Shown: one piece after another, positions 1 to 10,453 of the stretch
How positions within the stretch are numbered: position 1 is the first letter of the stretch
How the letters are laid out: each line of letters opens with the position of its first letter
DNA from: an uncultured Actinomycetes bacterium
GTDB lineage: Bacteria; Actinomycetota; Actinomycetes; Mycobacteriales; Mycobacteriaceae
DNA length: 32,399 nt
Direction: 5' to 3'
NCBI GenBank assembly: GCA_903877095.1
Contig: CAIRCP010000172.1
Coordinates: forward strand, 1-32,399
Position numbers and translations under genes: made by a program
Notes under the pieces: generated by a model
Databases searched by the model: none
What the model was told of the DNA's origin: nothing
The model's input: the letters and a program-made list of their open reading frames with translations, nothing else

Positions 1-135
1 AGCGTGCGACGTCACCACACCGACGACGCCACCACCATGCAGACGAAGGCCTCGCCCGCTACGCGGACGGGGCCTTCGCTACATCAACACCATCGGCATC
101 CATGATGACGACATCAACCGCATCCACAGCGACGC
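1..135. other. Unassigned left edge with a stem-loop
   Basis: This stretch lies beyond the point where the IS30 transposase frame stops. I recognise no gene in any frame. It holds one clear structure: an 8-bp perfect stem, CGAAGGCC at 44-51 and GGCCTTCG at 71-78, enclosing a smaller hairpin (CCGC 56-59, GCGG 63-66). No T-run follows, so it is not a classic terminator. It may be the end of another mobile element or the edge of a rearrangement, which is inference from its position. Confidence 0.35.
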
Positions 136-1536
136 TCAACAGTACTGGCGCAGCAGGCCGTTGGTGTTTTCGTTGGTGCCGCGTTGCCAGGGGCTGGCCG
201 GGTCGCAGAAGTAGACGGCCATGTCGGTGGCCATCGAGAACTGTTTGTGGCGGGCCATTTCGCAGCCCTGGTCCCAGGTCAGTGACCCGCGGAGATGCGC
301 CGGCAAGGTGGCGACCGTGGCGATGAGTCCGTCGCGGACAGCCTCGGCGTGATGGCCGTCGGGCAGGTGTACGAGCAGCGTGTAGCGGGTCGCCCGTTCG
401 ACCAGGGTCGCGATCGCGGTCTTGTTGGCTTCGCCCATGATCAGATCGCCCTCCCAGTGGCCAGGCACGGCGCGGTCTTCGATGTCGGCGGGCCGCTCGC
501 TGATCATGATCATGGGGTCGACGAACCGCTGGGTGCGCTGATCAGGACGTCGATGAGGCTTGCGTATCGTCCGTCCGCTCCGAAGTGCTTGTGTCAGTTC
601 CCGTTTGAGCCCACCGCGCGCTTGAAAGTACAGCGCCTGGTAGATCGTTTCGTGGCTCACGCGCATGCTCTCGTCGGCCGGATAGTCCTTGACCAGACGA
701 TGGGAGATCTCCTCTGGTGACCACCGCTGCGACAGCCCGTCTTCCACAGCCCGGCGCAACGCATGGTTGGTAACCAGTTTGGTCGGCTTGGGCCGGGCGC
801 GGGCCGCGGCCGCCGCCGTATGGGCTTGATAGGGCAGATACAACCCCGCCACGCTGCGGTTAGCGATCTCGCGCGACACCGTGGAGGTGGACTTACCGAT
901 CCGCTCGGCGATCGCGGTCATGCTCTGCGCGGTGGCCAGCCCGTCGGCGATGGCCAGCCGATCCTGCAACGACAGATACCGGCGATTGATCACCGGCGGC
1001 TCAGCGTTAACGGTCAAGGTCACGGGTTGTTTGTACTGCGCGGGATCGCCGTAGCGGATCACCCTGCCATCAGCACGGACCCGCGTGTTGCCGACCTTAC
1101 GGATTCCGTCGCGCCAGTCCCGGGCCGTGCGCACATGGACTCCTACCTCGCGAGCAGCCCGAGATGCTGACCAGCCGGCATCAAGCAGCTCCAAGAACCG
1201 TGCCCGAGCCTGCTTTTTGCCGGCCGGTTGACGGTCCTTGCCGACCAAACCACACTCGACGAGCACTCGCCTTGCCCGCGAGTGGGAAATGCCGTTGACC
1301 TTCGCAGCCTGGTTGATCGACCCGGTGGCCTCGAACACCGCCACCACCGCCCCCGAACCAACATCGCGCCACACCGTCTGTGACCTGCCCACCGGCCGAC
1401 CCGTCGCACGCAAGATCGCATAACACCGACTCCGCGAAAGACCGACCGCTACTGCGGCCTCCTTGACCGCCACACCGGCATCAACAAGCGTTGCTAACTG
1501 ATCCCCAAAACGAACACAGTCCTCCGAAAACGACAC
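136..1536 (-). CDS. IS30-family transposase, C-terminally truncated
   Basis: This 466-residue DDE transposase of the IS30 family starts at GTG 1536. The N-terminal 200 residues carry several helix-turn-helix-like segments, including one near residues 196-230 that begins LSLQDRLAIADGL and matches the HTH_38 type that binds terminal repeats. The catalytic triad is visible as D364 (HWEGDLIMG), D422 (TWDQGCEMA) and E456 (RGTNENTNGLLRQ). The D422-E456 spacing is 33 residues, as expected for IS30. Family members normally continue past LLRQY with FPKG and some tens of further residues; here the frame ends at once as LLRQYC-stop. The DDE residues survive but the C-terminal tail is lost, and no matching right-hand terminal repeat is seen in positions 1-135. 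The element is therefore probably a dead or trans-dependent remnant. The family call is firm; the activity judgement is inference. Confidence 0.88.
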   Translation of the reverse strand: MSFSEDCVRFGDQLATLVDAGVAVKEAAVAVGLSRSRCYAILRATGRPVGRSQTVWRDVGSGAVVAVFEATGSINQAAKVNGISHSRARRVLVECGLVGKDRQPAGKKQARARFLELLDAGWSASRAAREVGVHVRTARDWRDGIRKVGNTRVRADGRVIRYGDPAQYKQPVTLTVNAEPPVINRRYLSLQDRLAIADGLATAQSMTAIAERIGKSTSTVSREIANRSVAGLYLPYQAHTAAAAARARPKPTKLVTNHALRRAVEDGLSQRWSPEEISHRLVKDYPADESMRVSHETIYQALYFQARGGLKRELTQALRSGRTIRKPHRRPDQRTQRFVDPMIMISERPADIEDRAVPGHWEGDLIMGEANKTAIATLVERATRYTLLVHLPDGHHAEAVRDGLIATVATLPAHLRGSLTWDQGCEMARHKQFSMATDMAVYFCDPASPWQRGTNENTNGLLRQYC

Positions 1537-1579
1537 GGTCGCCGCAACCTCTCACATCGAGAGTGTTGCGACGACCGTG
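1534..1579. repeat. Long imperfect inverted repeat at the transposase start
   Basis: The arms are 1534-1548 and 1565-1579 (14 of 15 bases complementary), with a nested stem CTCTC 1549-1553 and GAGAG 1559-1563 around a 5-nt loop. It covers the transposase GTG start codon (1534-1536) and its upstream region. It could be the subterminal or terminal end of the IS30 element, or a hairpin that sequesters the start codon and limits transposase translation. A partner copy at the other end of the element is not present in the window. Confidence 0.6.
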
Positions 1580-3198
1580 TGAACCCGCGAGGCGGGGCCT
1601 CGTCTCAAGGGTTTGAACCGAGTTACCAGCTCGGTTCCAGGTCCGCACCCGTCGCCCCGAAAGGCATTTGCTTGAACGGCAAGTGTCACGGTAGCAGCTA
1701 CGCGTGTGCTCTAAAAGAGACAACGCCCAGTGCTTCCCGTGAGCTATCAAAACGTAATGTTCGCCCGACCCCGCGTGGGTTGCGCAAGTGGGTTTTGCGG
1801 GCCGGGTGTGCCCCGGCCACCGTTGCACGGTGGACCACTCGCGCGGCCTGGCTCGCAGATCTCGGGCAGTGGTCGCGCGGGCCGGAGTTCGCGGCGGCCA
1901 AGGCGCGGGCCGGGGTGTCGATCACCGCGGCGACGCTGCTCGCGATCGCCGCGATCATGGCCGAGTACGCCGATCACGACAGTGGCCGCCATGTCGCCAT
2001 CGTCCGCGCCCGTATCGCTGAGCGGGTCGGCTGCTCGGTGGACACGGTGAGCGTGGCCTGGCGGCTGCTGCGGCTGGCCGGGTGGGCGCTCGAGGTCCAG
2101 CGCGGCCATGGCGGGCCGACCACGCCGGCCGGCGGCCGGCGCCCCTCGGTCTACCACCTGATCCCGCAGCGCACCCTCCAGCCCAGCCCTGCCCAGAACA
2201 CCGAAGGTGTGGAAAATCCCGACCTACCGCCGAAGGCGGGTAGTTGTTCTTCAAGTCCCGTAGGGACATCCTCACCAAGCGCGCGCACGCGCCGAAAATC
2301 GGCCACCTCAACCGGATCGGGGCGGCGCTGGCGCGCCGCACCCCGCCCGGATCGGCCACCCCGGCCGCTGCCGCTGCAACGGCTCGCCGGACAACTCACC
2401 GCACGCTGTCACGGACTGCACCGCGGCCACATCGGCGCGATCGCCGACGTCCTTACCACGGCCGGGATCGACCCTGCCGTGTGGTCAGCACGGGCCATCA
2501 CCGACGCCCTGGACGCCGACATGCGCGCCGGCGGCTGGTCCTGGCCCGACCGCATCGCCCACCCCACCGTGATCCCGCCGGCGGAACTGGCCGCCATCGC
2601 CGGCTGGTGCGACGCCAACGGCGTCCGGCTCATCAGCGACGAGGTCTACCACGGTCTGGTGTATCCGGGCGCACCGCAGACCGCATGCGCCTGGCAGACA
2701 TCGCGCAATGCCGTTGTGGTGAACAGTTTTTCGAAGTACTACGCCATGACCGGCTGGCGCCTGGGCTGGCTGCTGGTGCCTGAGGAGTTGCGCCGAGCGG
2801 TGGACTGTCTGACCGGAAACTTCACCATCTGCCCGCCGGTGCTACCCCAGCACGCCGCGGTCGCCGCCTTCACCCCCGAAGCGGTCGCCGAGGCCGACGG
2901 GCATCTGCGCCACTATTCGGCCAACCGGGACACCCTGATCGCCGGCTTGCGCCAATTGGGCCTCACCCGGCTGGCCCCGGCCGACGGCGCGTTCTACGTC
3001 TACGCCGACGTCTCGGATTTCACCGGCGACTCACTGCGGTGGTGCGAGACGCTGCTGGCCGACACCGGTCTGGCGATCGCACCCGGCATCGACTTCGACA
3101 CCATGAAGGGCGGTTCGTCCGTCAGGCTGTCGTTCGCCGGGCCGACGCAGGACATCGACGGTGCGCTGCGTCGCCTCGGACCCTGGCTGAGCCGCTGA
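1579..3198 (+). CDS. Chimaeric ORF: replication-initiator-like N part fused to AspB-like aminotransferase C part
   Basis: This single 539-codon frame joins two unrelated pieces. Residues about 50-328 look like an actinobacterial plasmid/ICE replication initiator: a winged-helix segment (VRARIAERVGCSVDTVSVAW), then a distal part ending GGWSWPDRIAHP, which resembles the GWSWPDxIxxP motif I know from such Rep proteins. From about base 2566 the frame is a class I/II aminotransferase, with LISDEVYHGLVYPG and the PLP-lysine motif NSFSKYYAMTGWRLGW (Lys386). The aminotransferase lacks its N-terminal half and the usual NPTG motif just before VIPPAEL. The junction lies at about 2560-2568, in CCCACCCCACC. 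The first GTG (1579) sits in the IS hairpin, so the true start is uncertain and may be an internal TTG/GTG near 1700-1790. I expect no aminotransferase activity. Family assignments are by motif; the fusion mechanism is inference. Confidence 0.72.
   Translation: MNPRGGASSQGFEPSYQLGSRSAPVAPKGICLNGKCHGSSYACALKETTPSASRELSKRNVRPTPRGLRKWVLRAGCAPATVARWTTRAAWLADLGQWSRGPEFAAAKARAGVSITAATLLAIAAIMAEYADHDSGRHVAIVRARIAERVGCSVDTVSVAWRLLRLAGWALEVQRGHGGPTTPAGGRRPSVYHLIPQRTLQPSPAQNTEGVENPDLPPKAGSCSSSPVGTSSPSARTRRKSATSTGSGRRWRAAPRPDRPPRPLPLQRLAGQLTARCHGLHRGHIGAIADVLTTAGIDPAVWSARAITDALDADMRAGGWSWPDRIAHPTVIPPAELAAIAGWCDANGVRLISDEVYHGLVYPGAPQTACAWQTSRNAVVVNSFSKYYAMTGWRLGWLLVPEELRRAVDCLTGNFTICPPVLPQHAAVAAFTPEAVAEADGHLRHYSANRDTLIAGLRQLGLTRLAPADGAFYVYADVSDFTGDSLRWCETLLADTGLAIAPGIDFDTMKGGSSVRLSFAGPTQDIDGALRRLGPWLSR
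2224..2267. repeat. Two adjacent small hairpins in the Rep-like region
   Basis: The first stem pairs CTACCGCC (2224-2231) with GGCGGGTAG (2235-2243, one bulge) around a GAA loop. The second pairs GTCCC (2255-2259) with GGGAC (2263-2267) around GTA. They fall in the low-complexity linker of the Rep-like protein, between its winged-helix part and its distal domain. A role in replication-protein expression or as an iteron/dso-like site is only a guess. Confidence 0.35.
2566..3198 (+). pseudogene. 3' fragment of aspB-like aminotransferase (Rv3565-type)
   Basis: About 210 residues remain of a pyridoxal-phosphate fold-type I aminotransferase. Retained are the large-domain half with the cofactor aspartate (ISDEVY) and the Schiff-base lysine (SFSKYYAMTGW), plus the C-terminal small domain. 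The N-terminal arm and the first half of the PLP domain are gone, replaced upstream by replication-initiator-like coding sequence in the same frame. In M. tuberculosis an aspB-like gene (Rv3565) lies in this position relative to hsaB, so this is most likely the resident gene cut by the incoming element. Function is predicted lost unless a complete copy exists elsewhere. Confidence 0.75.
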
Positions 3199-3217
3199 CT
3201 CCCTAAGCGGTAATAAG

Positions 3218-6200
3218 CTAGCCCCCGAGGTTGAACGGCCCGAGTGTTCCGCTGCCGCTGAGCGGTGTGACGGTCTCGAAGCCCGCGTTGATCAGGATGC
3301 TCTCCAAGAGAGTCAGCGGGCCGACCTGCTGGTCGAGCGCAACGTCGAACGGCGTGGACCCGGGGACGGTGTTCGGCGGGAAGGGGCCGGGAGCGGAGCC
3401 AACGGGATTGCCGCCGTTGAAGTAGGCGTAGAGCTGCGTACTGTTCGTCCCGGTGCAAGAGAACCCTAAGAAAGTGCAGTACGCCACACGCTGGTAGAGC
3501 AAGGCTTGCACGGATCCCGCCACGGAAAGCTGTTGGAGATCGAGGGGGCCGGTGGCTCCGTCGATGGGGATGTCGGTCGCAATGTTGCCTGCGTAGCTGT
3601 AGGGGAACTTCTCGATCGTGCCATTGGCCAGCGATACGACGATCGGACCGAGCAGACCGTTGACATCGGCGGCGACCCCCTTTCCGGCGCCTCCGATGGT
3701 CAGCTCCACCGCCTTGTTGTCGGGGAATCCCGCTTCGAGTGGACCGAGGGTGATGGCCCCGACGTTGACCACGGGGGACAACTGGAACCCCAGGCAGAAC
3801 GTTATGCAGGAATTCGCTCTCGGTGGGGTCGGGTTGGGCTTGAGGGCTCCCTGCAGCACCAGCGCTTGCAGGGTGTTCCCGTTGGGCGGTGTGCCGGCGG
3901 TGAATGGGTTGATCGTGATCGGGGAGGTGCGAATCGGCGTTGCGTCCAGGTTGACGGGGATATTCACGCCAACGCCGAGGATGGCGGTGAGCGGGATCTT
4001 GCTGACCTGCACCTTGTCGAGGTTGATGCCGAGGGGGTCGGTGTTGAGCCCGACGGGGACGTCGATGGTGAAGTTGCCGAGCCCGGCGTCAAGGTTGAGC
4101 CCGATCCCGGCGCCGGGTCCGCCGATAGCGCCCGTCAGCGTGGGCAGATCGACCGTGATGGGGTCTAGTTTGATGTCGCTGACGGGAAGCGTGGTGTTGG
4201 TGCTGGGCACGTTGAAGTCGAGATAGTAGTTGCCCACCGTTGAGGGGACTGGCGAGTTGCGCACCGTCTGCCAGTTGGCGGTGGTGATGTTGAAGCCCGG
4301 GATGGTCACGCCGCCGATGGTGAGGTCACCGAAGTCGGCTTTGACGGGGACGTTGACGGGGATGTCGCCGTTGAGCTTGATCGGAGTGTTGGCGACGTTG
4401 GCGTGGATGTTGGCGCCGTATCCGGGGGTGTCGGTGCGGGTGAGGCTGAACTTGGCGTTGCCGCCGTTGTTGTTCGGTCCGATGGCCCCGCTGATGTGGA
4501 TCGGAATCGTGGTGTCTGGGCCGCCGATCAAACCCGACAGCAGCGGGTCGGCAGCTGTCAGGGTGATGTCGGGCACCGTGATCGGCCCGATCCCGAGGTC
4601 GGTAGTCAGCGGGATGACGGCCGGCCCCAAACTGAGGATGCCGAGCAACGTGGCACTGAGGCTGACCGAGCTGGGGTCGACCAGTTTGCCGGGGATGACG
4701 GGGAGCGTGAAGCTGTCGATGGTGATCGGCCCGGTCAGGCTCGCGGTGAGCGGGACGTTGACCCCGATGTTCCCGTCAAGGGTGATCGGGATCTCGGAGA
4801 TGTCGACGTTGGTGTTGACGCCCAGTGTCCAGCCCTGACCGGCGGCCTTCGGTGACGTCACACCGCTCTTGTTGGAGCCCTCGCCGACGAAGACGCCGGA
4901 GAGGTTGGCGCCGGAGAGGTTGGTGCCGATGTTGAGCAGCCCGGAGACCAGCGCCGAGAGGGCCGGGTCGATAGAACTGGTGTTGGAGTAGCCCGAGATC
5001 GCCGAGCCGGTGTTGGAGAACCCCGATCCCGAGCCGGTGTTGTTGGCACCGGATGCCCCGGCCTGCAGCGCGGTGTTCATCCACCCCGAGGAGCCCAGAG
5101 CGCCGGAGTTGAAGAAGCCCGATCCGCCGCCGGCGGTGTAGTTGAACAGCCCCGAGGACGGAGTGTCGGAGGAGTTGAACAACCCGGGGCCGCCCAGTCG
5201 CAACAGCGAGATCCGGCCCGGCCCGAGGGTTCCCTTGAGCTCGATCGGAATCGACGTGCCGGGTCCACCCAGAGTCCCCACCAATTCGGGAACATTCACG
5301 TTGGTACCGGGGAAGGTGATCGGACCGAGCGCGCCACTGGCTTTGATCAGGACGTCGGCTGGGATGCCCCCAAGATCGACCTTCGTGGCGAAGGAGATAT
5401 CGGGGATGGCCGTCTCCGGCAATGTGATGCTGGGGATGGAGACCGGGTCGGTGAATTTGGCGGTGATGGGGATGTTGACCGGGACGTTGCCGGTCAGGGT
5501 GATCGGCACCTGGGAGAGGTCCGCCCCGAGGTCGATGTTGAGCTGACCGCCGGCGTCGCGGCGCCAGAACAGCCCGTTGCTGCCGTTGGCGGTGTTGAAG
5601 GCGCCGGTGTTCAGGCTTCCGGTGTTGACCCAACCGGTGTTGGTGTTGCCGGTGTTGGACCACCCGGAGTTGGTGTTTCCGATGTTGGCGACGCCGGTGT
5701 TGGTGTTACCGACGTTGGCGTTGCCGGTGTTGGTGCTGCCGACATTGCTGGACCCGGTGTTGAAGTCTCCGGAGTTGTCCAGCCCGGTGTTGGTGTTGCC
5801 GGAGTTGTTGAATCCGGTGTTCAGGGTGCCGGAGTTGCCGAAGCCCCAGTTTTTCGTCCCGGAGTTGAAGATGCCGGTGTTGCCGGTGCCGGAGTTGAAC
5901 AGACCCATGTTGCCGGTGCCGGAGTTGAGGCCGCCGAACCCGAACTGATAATCGCCGGTCAGACCGATGCCGATGTTGCCCGTGCCGGTGTTGCCGAAGC
6001 CGATGTTGCCGTTGCCGGTGTTGCCGCCGCCGAAGTTGTTGCTGCCGTTGTTGCCCCAGCCGAAGTTCTGGGCGCCCAGGTTGCCTGAACCGATATTGCC
6101 GAAGCCTTCGTTGCCGCCGCCGTAGTTGTTGTTGCCGGTGTTTCCGGACCCGACGTTGCCGTCACCGCCGTTGCCGAAGCCCAAGTTCATCCCGCCCAGG

Positions 6201-7948
6201 TTGCCGGCGCCGATGTTGTTGCTGCCCTTGTTGCCGTCGCCGAAGTTCATCGAACCGACGTTGCCGGAGCCGAGGTTGAAGGTGGTGCCACCGGTGACCT
6301 GGTTGACGTACGCCCCCGACAGGGCCGCCCCGAGGTTCTCGAAACCGGACAGGAAGGCCGGATCGGTCAGCGACAGCGAACTGGTGTTCCGCCAGCCCGA
6401 GACCCCCGAGCCGAGGTTCGAGAAGCCCGAGCCCGACCCCGAGCTGGAGAAGCCGGACAGCCCGGCACCGGCCAGGGCCGCAAGGTTGAAGAAGCCGGAG
6501 ACCAGGCCCACGCCGGTGTTCAGGATTCCGGATCCGCCGCCGGCGCCGGTGTTGAAGATGCCGGACGACGCCACCGCACCGGTGTTGAAAAAGCCGGGGC
6601 CCGCGGGGATGTCGAAGACGGTGAGCTTGATCGGTCCGGTGCTGCCGGTGACGTGGATGTCGGTGGTCGTCGGTCCGACGTTCACGGTCAGCGGTCCGAC
6701 TGCGAGCTGCTGGGTGATGTCGAACGGGAACGTCCTGTCGATGGAGATCCCGGGGATCGTGTAGTCCACGTGCAGGCCCGGGAACCAGTTCTTGTTGTCC
6801 TCCTTCTCGAAGAACCCGTTACTGGCGTTGCCGGAGTTACCCACGCCGGTGTTGAGGTAGCCGGAGTTGAACAGGCCGGTGTTGGAATTGCCGGAGTTGA
6901 ACCAGCCGGTGTTGAGATCCCCGCTGTTGAAGTCGCCGGTGTTGGTGCTGCCGGTGTTGAAAAAGCCGCTGTTGTTGTGGCCGATGTCGAACGATCCGGT
7001 GTTGCGCTTGCCGATGTTGGCGTCACCGGTGTTGACGTCGCCGACGTTGAAGCTCCCGGTGTTGTAGTTGCCGGAGTTGCCGTTGCCCCAGTTGCCGTTG
7101 CCGGAGTTGAACCAGCCGTTGTTTCCGTTGCCGGAGTTGAACAGACCGGTGTTGCCCGCCCCGGAGTTGAACCCGCCGAAGCCGATCTGGTTGTCGCCGG
7201 TGAGGCCGAACCCGATGTTGTTGTTGCCGGTGTTACCGAAGCCGATATTGCCGTTGCCGGTGTTGCCGCCGCCGACATTGCCGTCGCCGCTATTGCCGAT
7301 GCCGAAGTTCTTGCTGCCCAGATTTCCGGAGCCGATGTTCTCTGAGCCAAGGTTTCCGTTGCCGAGGTTCCAGTCGCCCTGGTTGCCGGAGCCGAAATTC
7401 CAACTGCCGACGTTGCCGAAGCCGCCGTTGAACGTCTGTGGCGCATCGGCCTTAGCGGGCGGGGCCGCGACCGTCGCGGTGTTGGTGCTGGTGCTGATCG
7501 ACCACGGATTCTGGGCCGGTGCCTGCGGGGTGGCCGGCGCCGGGGCGGTCGACACCGACGGGGTCGCTCCGGGATCGGAGGCGGCGGCGGACCCGGAGAT
7601 CACGACGGACCGCGTCGTAACGGTGCCCGGGGTCGTGGCGTCGGGGACCGCGGCGGCGGGTTCACTGACGGACCCGGACCCCGCCCCGGAGTGCTTCCTC
7701 GGCCCGGCGGTGTTGTCAGAACCCGTTGACGCTCCACCGCGGGCACCGTGGGAACCCTCGCCAGAGGACGACTGGGTGCCGGTGTCTGCGAGCGCTACGA
7801 CGGGCGGGGCAACGACTGAAGTGCCGAGCGCGACCGTGAATGCGCCGGCAGCGAGCCAGGCGTGGAACTGCAACAGCCGATGACGCTGCTCCTCAACGGC
7901 ATTGACAGATGTCGGGGTGCCGAAGACAGAGGCGAGGCGATTTACCAT
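3218..7948 (-). CDS. Exported MPTR-type pentapeptide-repeat protein without a PPE domain
   Basis: This 1576-residue protein begins with [10 protein letters not shown] and a hydrophobic segment at about 28-54 ending VVALA, with a likely signal-peptidase site after Ala54. There is no 180-residue PPE domain. A Ser/Thr/Pro/Ala-rich linker (55-170) leads to a first NxGxx block (about 173-380, units such as [10 protein letters not shown]). A beta-type spacer with the GPIKL/GPLTV pattern follows (about 385-450), then GFFNTG/GIFNTG motifs and a second NxGxx block (about 555-790). The rest, rich in IPITLxGxIxVNVP and GPITV repeats, resembles the C-terminal regions of large PPE-MPTR proteins. It is probably secreted or surface-bound; its function is unknown. 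No Shine-Dalgarno sequence is seen before the ATG. It converges with the aspB fragment 19 bp away and occupies the place of nat in M. tuberculosis. Long plus-strand frames inside it are shadows of the repeats. Confidence 0.85.
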   Translation of the reverse strand: MVNRLASVFGTPTSVNAVEEQRHRLLQFHAWLAAGAFTVALGTSVVAPPVVALADTGTQSSSGEGSHGARGGASTGSDNTAGPRKHSGAGSGSVSEPAAAVPDATTPGTVTTRSVVISGSAAASDPGATPSVSTAPAPATPQAPAQNPWSISTSTNTATVAAPPAKADAPQTFNGGFGNVGSWNFGSGNQGDWNLGNGNLGSENIGSGNLGSKNFGIGNSGDGNVGGGNTGNGNIGFGNTGNNNIGFGLTGDNQIGFGGFNSGAGNTGLFNSGNGNNGWFNSGNGNWGNGNSGNYNTGSFNVGDVNTGDANIGKRNTGSFDIGHNNSGFFNTGSTNTGDFNSGDLNTGWFNSGNSNTGLFNSGYLNTGVGNSGNASNGFFEKEDNKNWFPGLHVDYTIPGISIDRTFPFDITQQLAVGPLTVNVGPTTTDIHVTGSTGPIKLTVFDIPAGPGFFNTGAVASSGIFNTGAGGGSGILNTGVGLVSGFFNLAALAGAGLSGFSSSGSGSGFSNLGSGVSGWRNTSSLSLTDPAFLSGFENLGAALSGAYVNQVTGGTTFNLGSGNVGSMNFGDGNKGSNNIGAGNLGGMNLGFGNGGDGNVGSGNTGNNNYGGGNEGFGNIGSGNLGAQNFGWGNNGSNNFGGGNTGNGNIGFGNTGTGNIGIGLTGDYQFGFGGLNSGTGNMGLFNSGTGNTGIFNSGTKNWGFGNSGTLNTGFNNSGNTNTGLDNSGDFNTGSSNVGSTNTGNANVGNTNTGVANIGNTNSGWSNTGNTNTGWVNTGSLNTGAFNTANGSNGLFWRRDAGGQLNIDLGADLSQVPITLTGNVPVNIPITAKFTDPVSIPSITLPETAIPDISFATKVDLGGIPADVLIKASGALGPITFPGTNVNVPELVGTLGGPGTSIPIELKGTLGPGRISLLRLGGPGLFNSSDTPSSGLFNYTAGGGSGFFNSGALGSSGWMNTALQAGASGANNTGSGSGFSNTGSAISGYSNTSSIDPALSALVSGLLNIGTNLSGANLSGVFVGEGSNKSGVTSPKAAGQGWTLGVNTNVDISEIPITLDGNIGVNVPLTASLTGPITIDSFTLPVIPGKLVDPSSVSLSATLLGILSLGPAVIPLTTDLGIGPITVPDITLTAADPLLSGLIGGPDTTIPIHISGAIGPNNNGGNAKFSLTRTDTPGYGANIHANVANTPIKLNGDIPVNVPVKADFGDLTIGGVTIPGFNITTANWQTVRNSPVPSTVGNYYLDFNVPSTNTTLPVSDIKLDPITVDLPTLTGAIGGPGAGIGLNLDAGLGNFTIDVPVGLNTDPLGINLDKVQVSKIPLTAILGVGVNIPVNLDATPIRTSPITINPFTAGTPPNGNTLQALVLQGALKPNPTPPRANSCITFCLGFQLSPVVNVGAITLGPLEAGFPDNKAVELTIGGAGKGVAADVNGLLGPIVVSLANGTIEKFPYSYAGNIATDIPIDGATGPLDLQQLSVAGSVQALLYQRVAYCTFLGFSCTGTNSTQLYAYFNGGNPVGSAPGPFPPNTVPGSTPFDVALDQQVGPLTLLESILINAGFETVTPLSGSGTLGPFNLGG

Positions 7949-8001
7949 GGGCGGAAAAATAGCAAGCCCACAGCCGTTTATTGGGGAGAATTAAGTAATT
8001 C
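7949..8001 (-). promoter_or_regulatory. AT-rich promoter of the MPTR gene, leaderless type
   Basis: Reading the minus strand, TATTTT (7961-7956) fits the mycobacterial -10 pattern TANNNT and is followed by 7 nt and then the ATG at 7948, without a ribosome-binding site. Further upstream lies the inverted repeat GAATTA (7988-7993) / TAATTC (7996-8001), which stands out as AT-rich in this GC-rich DNA and could be an operator. Promoter assignment is by pattern only. Confidence 0.45.
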
Positions 8002-8022
8002 GGTCGAATCGGCGCGTCAGGT

Positions 8023-8588
8023 TCAGAGCCAGGTGTCCGGCGTCGTCGTCGTCAGGAACGCCTCAAGGTCGTCGCGCCACTGGGCGGGAGTGTTCTTGTC
8101 CGGTTCGATGCCGGTGTATTCACCGCGGTAGAACAGCAGCGGGCGCGGCTTGACCGCCGGGACTTCGGACAGTTCCTGCACCAGACCGAAAACCACGAAG
8201 TGGTCGCCGCCGTCGTGAACCGAGTGCACCGTGCAGTCGATGTGCGCCAGCGAGCCGTCGAGCACCGGGGAGCCGAGGCCGGAGGGGTGCCAGTCGACCC
8301 CGGCGAACTTGTCGGGTTCCCTGGATCCGAACCGTGCGCACACCTCTCGCTGCCTCTCGGTCAGCACGTTGACGCAGAACCGCCCCGACGCCTCGATGGC
8401 CTGCCAGGACCGCGACACCCTGGTGGGGCAGAACAGCACCAGTGGCGGGTCCAGCGACAGCGCGGCAAACGACTGGCAGGCGAACCCGGTGGGGACACCG
8501 TCGTGCATCGTGGTGATGATCGTGATTCCGGTGCAGAACTGCCCGAGAACCTGGCGAAACGCCCGCGGGTCGATCGGCTCAGATGACA

Positions 8589-8589
<1 letters not shown>
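8023..8589 (-). CDS. hsaB: Flavin reductase component HsaB of 3-HSA hydroxylase
   Basis: HsaB (188 residues) is the NADH-dependent flavin reductase that supplies reduced FMN to the oxygenase HsaA in steroid A/B-ring degradation. The sequence has the flavin_reduct fold: FRQVLGQFCTGITIIT near the N terminus, GFACQSFAALSLDPPLVLFCP in the flavin-binding core, RFCVNVL, and the C-terminal GDHFVVFGLV and PLLFYRGEYT strands. The start at ATG 8587-8589 gives MSSEPIDPRAF and shares one base with the hsaC stop codon, so translation is coupled. An in-frame extension to 8631 would overlap hsaC and is rejected. It is the last gene of hsaA-hsaD-hsaC-hsaB. In M. tuberculosis nat follows; here no nat is present. 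Confidence 0.95.

Positions 8590-10453
<1,864 letters not shown>

Noticed and set aside
1615..1637. Possible tRNA: stem GAACCGAG/CTCGGTTC with a 7-nt loop that reads as a Thr (GGT) anticodon arm on the minus strand.
   Set aside because: No matching T-arm, D-arm or paired acceptor stem of correct spacing can be drawn on either strand.
3192..3210. CCGCT/AGCGG hairpin between the aspB fragment and the MPTR gene as a terminator.
   Set aside because: The stem is only 5 bp with a 9-nt loop, too weak to call.
5577..7440. Short regularly spaced DNA repeats that might suggest a CRISPR array.
   Set aside because: The period is 15 bp, coding for pentapeptides; there are no unique spacers of 30-40 bp and no cas genes.
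5577..7883. Long plus-strand open frames with LPVLxLP repeats opposite the MPTR gene.
   Set aside because: They mirror the minus-strand NxGxx codon pattern; no starts with ribosome sites, and they break at each spacer region.
3218..7948. Annotation of the MPTR gene as a PPE-family protein.
   Set aside because: There is no N-terminal PPE motif or PPE domain; the N terminus is a signal peptide.
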